Part shown: positions 32,815-36,364 of the stretch, piece by piece
How the letters are laid out: the number at the start of each line of letters is the position of its first letter
How positions within the stretch are numbered: the first letter of the stretch is position 1
Assembly (NCBI RefSeq): GCF_016862935.1
Contig: NZ_BONX01000068.1
Coordinates: forward strand, 1-36,364
Origin: Plantactinospora mayteni
GTDB lineage: Bacteria > Actinomycetota > Actinomycetes > Mycobacteriales > Micromonosporaceae
Length of the DNA stretch: 36,364 nt
Direction of reading: 5' to 3'
Program-made: the position numbers and the translations under genes
The notes under the pieces: model-generated
Databases searched by the model: none
Seen by the model: only the letters and a program-made list of their open reading frames with translations
What the model was told of the DNA's origin: nothing

Positions 32815-35457
32815 TCAGCCGAGTGCCGTGAGGGCACTGGCGATCCGGTCCAGGTCCGCCTCGGCCGCCGCCAGCCGGTCCCTGATCTTGTCGACCACCG
32901 GGGCCGGCGCCTTGTCGAGGAAGGCCGGGTTGCCGAGCTTCGCCCGGGCCTGGCCGATCTCCTTCTCCGCCGCGGCCCGGTCCTTGGTCAGCCGGGCCCG
33001 CTCGGCGGCGACGTCGATCGAACCCCGGGTGTCCAGGGCAACCGTCACCGCCCCGGAGACCGCGAGGGTGGCGCTGGCGGCGAAGTCCGGTCCCGCCTCG
33101 TCGAGCCGGACCAGCGAGCGGATCAGCGGCTCGTGCGCGGCGATGCCGGCCCCGGTCAGCCCGTCAAGCCGGGCCGCCACCCGCTGCGCCGGGCGCAGCC
33201 CCTGGTCGGAACGGAACCGGCGGATCTCGGTGACCACCCGCTGGAGTTCGGCGATCTCGCGCTCCGCCGTCTCGTCGCGCAGCGCCGGTACGGCGACCGG
33301 CCAGGCGGCGGTCATCACCGACGCACCGGCCGGGTCACCGTCGGCGGTCTCGGCACCGGCCAGCGCGACCCAGAGTTCGTCGGTGACGAACGGCACCACC
33401 GGGTGCAGCAGCCGCAGCAGTTGGTCGAGCACGTGTCCGAGTACCCGCCGGGTGACCTCGGCCGGCTCGCCACCGGCGGCCAGCACCGGCTTGGCCAGCT
33501 CGACGTACCAGTCGCAGACGTCGTCCCAGGCGAAGTGGTAGAGCACGTCACAGACCTTGGCGAACTCGTACGCCTCGAACTGCTCGTCGACCTCGGCGGT
33601 GACCTGCTGCAACCGGGAGAGGATCCACCGGTCCACGGTCGAGAGCCGAGCCGGCTCGGGCAGTTCGCCGGCCACGTGCGCCCCGTTCATCAGGGCGAAC
33701 CGGGTGGCGTTCCAGAGCTTGTTGCAGAAGTTGCGGGAGCCCTGGCACCACTCGTCGCTGACCGGCACGTCCTGGCCGGGGTTGGCGCCCCGGGCCAGGG
33801 TGAACCGGGTGGCGTCCGCGCCGTACCGCTCGATCCAGTCCAGCGGGTCGACCACGTTGCCGAACGACTTCGACATCTTCTTGCCGTACTGGTCGCGCAC
33901 CATGCCGTGCAGCGCGATCACGTCGAACGGCTGCCGGCCGTCCATCGCGTACAGGCCGAACATCATCATCCGGGCGACCCAGAAGAACAGGATGTCGTAC
34001 CCGGTCACCAGCACGCTGGTCGGATAGAACTTCGCCAGGTCGGCGGTCTGCTCCGGCCAGCCGAGCGTGGAGAACGGCCAGAGTGCGCTGGAGAACCAGG
34101 TGTCCAGCACGTCGACGTCCTGGTGCCAGCCGTCCCCGGTCGGCGGTTCCTCGTCCGGGCCGACGCAGCGCACCTCGCCGTCCGGGCCGTACCAGACCGG
34201 GATCCGGTGCCCCCACCAGAGCTGTCGGGAGATGCACCAGTCGTGCATGTTGTCGACCCAGCCGAAATACCGCTTGGCCATGTCGGCCGGTTCGATCTTG
34301 ACGCGCCCGTCCCGCACCGCGTCGCCGGCCGCCCGGGCCAGCGGTCCGGTGTTGACGAACCACTGCAACGACAGTCGCGGCTCCACCGTCGTACGGCACC
34401 GCGAGCAGTGCCCCACCGCATGCGCGTACGGCCGCTTCTCGGCGACGATCCGGCCCTGCTCCCGCAGCGCGGCGACGATCGCCGGCCGGGCCTCGAACCG
34501 GTCGAGTCCCTGGAACGGGCCGGGCGCGGTGATGACCCCCCGCTCGTCCATCACCGTCAGGGACGGCAGGTCGTGCCGCTGGCCGATCTCGAAGTCGTTG
34601 GGGTCGTGCGCCGGGGTCACCTTGACCATGCCGGTGCCGAAGCTCGGGTCGACGTGCTTGTCGCCGACGATCGGGATCCGCCGCCCGGTCAGCGGCAACT
34701 CGACCTCGGTGCCGATCAGGTGCTTGTAGCGCTCGTCGTCCGGGTGCACCGCGACGGCGGTGTCGCCGAGCATGGTCTCGGCCCGGGTGGTGGCGACCAC
34801 CACCTCGTCGCTGTACCGGATCGACACGAGTTCGCCCTCGTCGTCGGTGTGCTCCACCTCGATGTCCGAAAGCGCGGTGAGGCAGCGCGGGCACCAGTTG
34901 ATGATCCGCTCGGCGCGGTAGATCAGGCCGTCGTCGTACAGCTTCTTGAAGATCGTCTGTACCGCCCGGGACAGCCCCTCGTCCATGGTGAAGCGCTCGC
35001 GGTCCCAGTCGACGGAGTCGCCGAGCCGGCGCATCTGGCCGAGGATCTTGCCACCCGACTCGGCCTTCCACTGCCAGACCCGCTCGACGAACTTCTCCCG
35101 CCCCAGGTCGTGCCGGGACAGCCCCTCGCCGGCAAGCTGGCGCTCGACGAGGTTCTGGGTGGCGATGCCGGCGTGGTCCATGCCGGGCAGCCAGAGCGCC
35201 TCGTACCCCTGCATCCGCCGGCGCCGGGTGAGCGCGTCCATCAGGGTGTGCTCGAACGCGTGGCCCATGTGCAGCGAGCCGGTCACGTTCGGTGGCGGGA
35301 TGACGATGGTGAACGGGGGCCGGTCACTGTCGGCCGAGGCCCGGAAACGCCCGGCTGCTACCCACTCCTCGTACCGCCGACCTTCTACCTCGCCCGGCTG
35401 GTACTGGGCGGAAAGGGTCGGGGCCGCGGCGCGGTCCGCATCCAGAGTCTCGGTCAC
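32815..35457 (-). CDS. valS: Valyl-tRNA synthetase
   Basis: Charges tRNA-Val and edits threonine. The 880-residue protein from GTG 35457 has [20 protein letters not shown] with HMGH at 63-66, [10 protein letters not shown], the CP1 editing domain, the [16 protein letters not shown] region, and KMSKS at 527-531 ([15 protein letters not shown]). It ends in the coiled-coil tRNA-binding arm characteristic of ValRS ([21 protein letters not shown] ... [17 protein letters not shown]). The longer frame to 35919 overlaps the divergent gene and lacks family residues. A -10 box TAGACT ends seven bases before GTG 35457, which suggests a leaderless mRNA. No T-box is found. Confidence 0.96.
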   Translation of the reverse strand: MTETLDADRAAAPTLSAQYQPGEVEGRRYEEWVAAGRFRASADSDRPPFTIVIPPPNVTGSLHMGHAFEHTLMDALTRRRRMQGYEALWLPGMDHAGIATQNLVERQLAGEGLSRHDLGREKFVERVWQWKAESGGKILGQMRRLGDSVDWDRERFTMDEGLSRAVQTIFKKLYDDGLIYRAERIINWCPRCLTALSDIEVEHTDDEGELVSIRYSDEVVVATTRAETMLGDTAVAVHPDDERYKHLIGTEVELPLTGRRIPIVGDKHVDPSFGTGMVKVTPAHDPNDFEIGQRHDLPSLTVMDERGVITAPGPFQGLDRFEARPAIVAALREQGRIVAEKRPYAHAVGHCSRCRTTVEPRLSLQWFVNTGPLARAAGDAVRDGRVKIEPADMAKRYFGWVDNMHDWCISRQLWWGHRIPVWYGPDGEVRCVGPDEEPPTGDGWHQDVDVLDTWFSSALWPFSTLGWPEQTADLAKFYPTSVLVTGYDILFFWVARMMMFGLYAMDGRQPFDVIALHGMVRDQYGKKMSKSFGNVVDPLDWIERYGADATRFTLARGANPGQDVPVSDEWCQGSRNFCNKLWNATRFALMNGAHVAGELPEPARLSTVDRWILSRLQQVTAEVDEQFEAYEFAKVCDVLYHFAWDDVCDWYVELAKPVLAAGGEPAEVTRRVLGHVLDQLLRLLHPVVPFVTDELWVALAGAETADGDPAGASVMTAAWPVAVPALRDETAEREIAELQRVVTEIRRFRSDQGLRPAQRVAARLDGLTGAGIAAHEPLIRSLVRLDEAGPDFAASATLAVSGAVTVALDTRGSIDVAAERARLTKDRAAAEKEIGQARAKLGNPAFLDKAPAPVVDKIRDRLAAAEADLDRIASALTALG

Positions 35458-35527
35458 CCCTCGAAGTCTACGAGCCTGCGCGCCGGGCCCGTCGTGCGCC
35501 ACCTCCCGGTCGCGTACGGTGGCGGCT
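35458..35527. promoter_or_regulatory. Divergent leaderless promoters of valS and the membrane protein gene
   Basis: In only 70 bases two -10 boxes face outwards: TAGACT on the minus strand (35470-35465), seven bases before GTG of valS, and TACGGT on the plus strand (35515-35520), seven bases before ATG 35528. In both cases the expected transcript start falls at or next to the start codon. Neither gene has a properly spaced ribosome site. Clear -35 boxes are not seen. Confidence 0.55.
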
Positions 35528-36268
35528 ATGTCCGATGCCCCCCGCTCCGATCGGTATGCCGCGGCCGATTCCGGCGCCATCGAGATCACGTCGGAGCCGA
35601 TCGTGCTGGACCGGTCGGCCAGCCGGGACGCCGAGGCGATCGACATCACTCCGGCGCTCGATTCCGACGATTCCGAGGCCGGACCCGCCAGCTCGGCTGG
35701 CAAGCCGTCGTCCCGACGCCGGAAGATCGTCCTCGGCTCGGTGCTCGCGGTCACCCTCGCCGGAGTCGCCGTCTTCGGCAGTGTGAGCTGGCGGATCCTC
35801 CAGCAGAAGGACGCCACCCTCGCCACCCCGGTCGAGGTCGCCGGTCTCACCCGGGACGAGAGCGAGGGCGCCCAGGCGACCATCGAGTACCTCCGGACCG
35901 CCGTCAACGCCGAGATCAACTTCGCCGAGAGCTTCGGCGCCGTCTACACCGACCCCGCCGGCCCGGACCGCAGCGTCCTGCTCTTCGGCGGTACGACCCT
36001 CGTCTGGCAGCCGGAACGGGATCTGGATCGCCTCTTCGCCCTGGCCTCCGAGGAGGACAGCCCGGTCGCCGACATCCGCGAGGTGGACGCCGGTTCACTC
36101 GGTGGCGTCATGAAGTGCGGTACCGCCCCGATCCAGGACGGCGAACTCGTCTTCTGTGGCTGGGCCGACCACGGCAGCATCGCGATGGGCATGTTCGCCG
36201 GCCGTACCCTCGATGACTCCTCGGCGCTGCTCCGCGACATCCGGAACGCCGTGCAGAGCCGGGACTGA
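35528..36268 (+). CDS. Single-pass membrane protein with WADHGS outer domain
   Basis: A 246-residue protein of unknown function. It has an acidic, disordered cytoplasmic start (1-60), the basic cluster SSRRRK, one membrane helix at about 67-89, and an outer domain. That domain includes [22 protein letters not shown] and ends with C197-x12-C210-x-WADHGS (212-217) and then [19 protein letters not shown]. The last 55 residues align without gaps with those of the protein at 21530-23587, and the two Cys have the same spacing, so a disulphide is likely. ATG 35528 lies seven bases after TACGGT, a leaderless arrangement. It is read divergently from valS. The 96 bases after it to the end of the window hold no confirmed gene. 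Confidence 0.85.
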   Translation: MSDAPRSDRYAAADSGAIEITSEPIVLDRSASRDAEAIDITPALDSDDSEAGPASSAGKPSSRRRKIVLGSVLAVTLAGVAVFGSVSWRILQQKDATLATPVEVAGLTRDESEGAQATIEYLRTAVNAEINFAESFGAVYTDPAGPDRSVLLFGGTTLVWQPERDLDRLFALASEEDSPVADIREVDAGSLGGVMKCGTAPIQDGELVFCGWADHGSIAMGMFAGRTLDDSSALLRDIRNAVQSRD

Positions 36269-36364
36269 TCCGCAACTGGCGCAGCTCGGTGACGGACACG
36301 GCTCCGACCGTCGCCAGCCGGGCCAGGAGTTCCCGCCGCAGCGGCCCCGGATGCTCCGGTTTTA

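Noticed and set aside
33133-36216. Long plus-strand open frame opposite valS
   Set aside because: Antisense shadow of valS; no recognisable domain, and it runs into the divergent membrane protein gene in another frame.
36108-36364. Coding-like minus-strand frame at the window end (ELLARLATVGAVSVTELRQL), resembling a helix-turn-helix
   Set aside because: It runs 160 bases into the end of the plus-strand WADHGS gene, whose reading there is supported by its paralogue; the window ends too soon to see the rest.

Overview
The window is very GC-rich, almost every codon ends in G or C, and genes use ATG/GTG starts with GGAGG-type ribosome sites or no leader at all. The gene content is that of a filamentous actinomycete. 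The proteins (RNase E/G with a long basic disordered arm, TIGR03936/TIGR03960 pair, DUF397, DUF4233, eukaryote-like IleRS with a translational T-box) fit the Micromonosporaceae best; this is an inference from family resemblance, not a database match. Most of the window is chromosomal core, not a mobile island. I saw no insertion sequence, CRISPR array, tRNA or rRNA gene.

Layout. (1) 115-5203, all minus: comEA, a secreted alginate-lyase-like enzyme, degV, gpgP-like phosphatase, rsfS, nadD. Apart from the lyase this is the order known around Rv2415c-Rv2421c of Mycobacterium tuberculosis. (2) 5395-9956: pepN (minus), then a DUF397 gene and an RtcB-type RNA ligase (plus). (3) 10103-11342: trpS (plus) behind a complete trp attenuator with a Trp-Trp leader peptide. 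(4) 11448-21293, all minus: GNAT acetyltransferase, obgE, rpmA-rplU, a small lipoprotein, RNase E/G, TIGR03936 and TIGR03960. (5) 21530-23587: a large membrane protein with a disordered repeat-rich front half (plus). (6) 23668-28786, minus: plsC, ileS with an Ile T-box leader, ndk. (7) 28985-30673: a membrane-anchored VOC (glyoxalase-fold) fusion (plus). (8) 30706-35457, minus: DUF4233, folC, valS. (9) 35528-36268: a second membrane protein that shares its outer domain with the gene of region 5 (plus).

How it works together. The theme is translation and its supplies: three aminoacyl-tRNA synthetases, ribosomal proteins L21 and L27, ribosome-assembly GTPase Obg, silencing factor RsfS, RNA processing (RNase E/G, RtcB), folate (FolC), NAD (NadD) and nucleotide (Ndk) supply. 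Two synthetase genes have different charge-sensing leaders: trpS by ribosome stalling and transcription attenuation, ileS by direct tRNA binding and control of translation start.

The most interesting points are: the fully readable trpS attenuator in front of a TrpRS with a Lys in the Gln position of the first motif and KMGKT in place of KMSKS; an apparent ATC start codon for the TIGR03936 gene; a pair of paralogous membrane proteins with an undescribed C-x12-C-x-WADHGS outer domain; a pair of perfect DnaA boxes upstream of comEA; a structured leader on the lipoprotein gene; divergent leaderless promoters between valS and its neighbour; and a 36-base near copy of a valS segment next to nadD.
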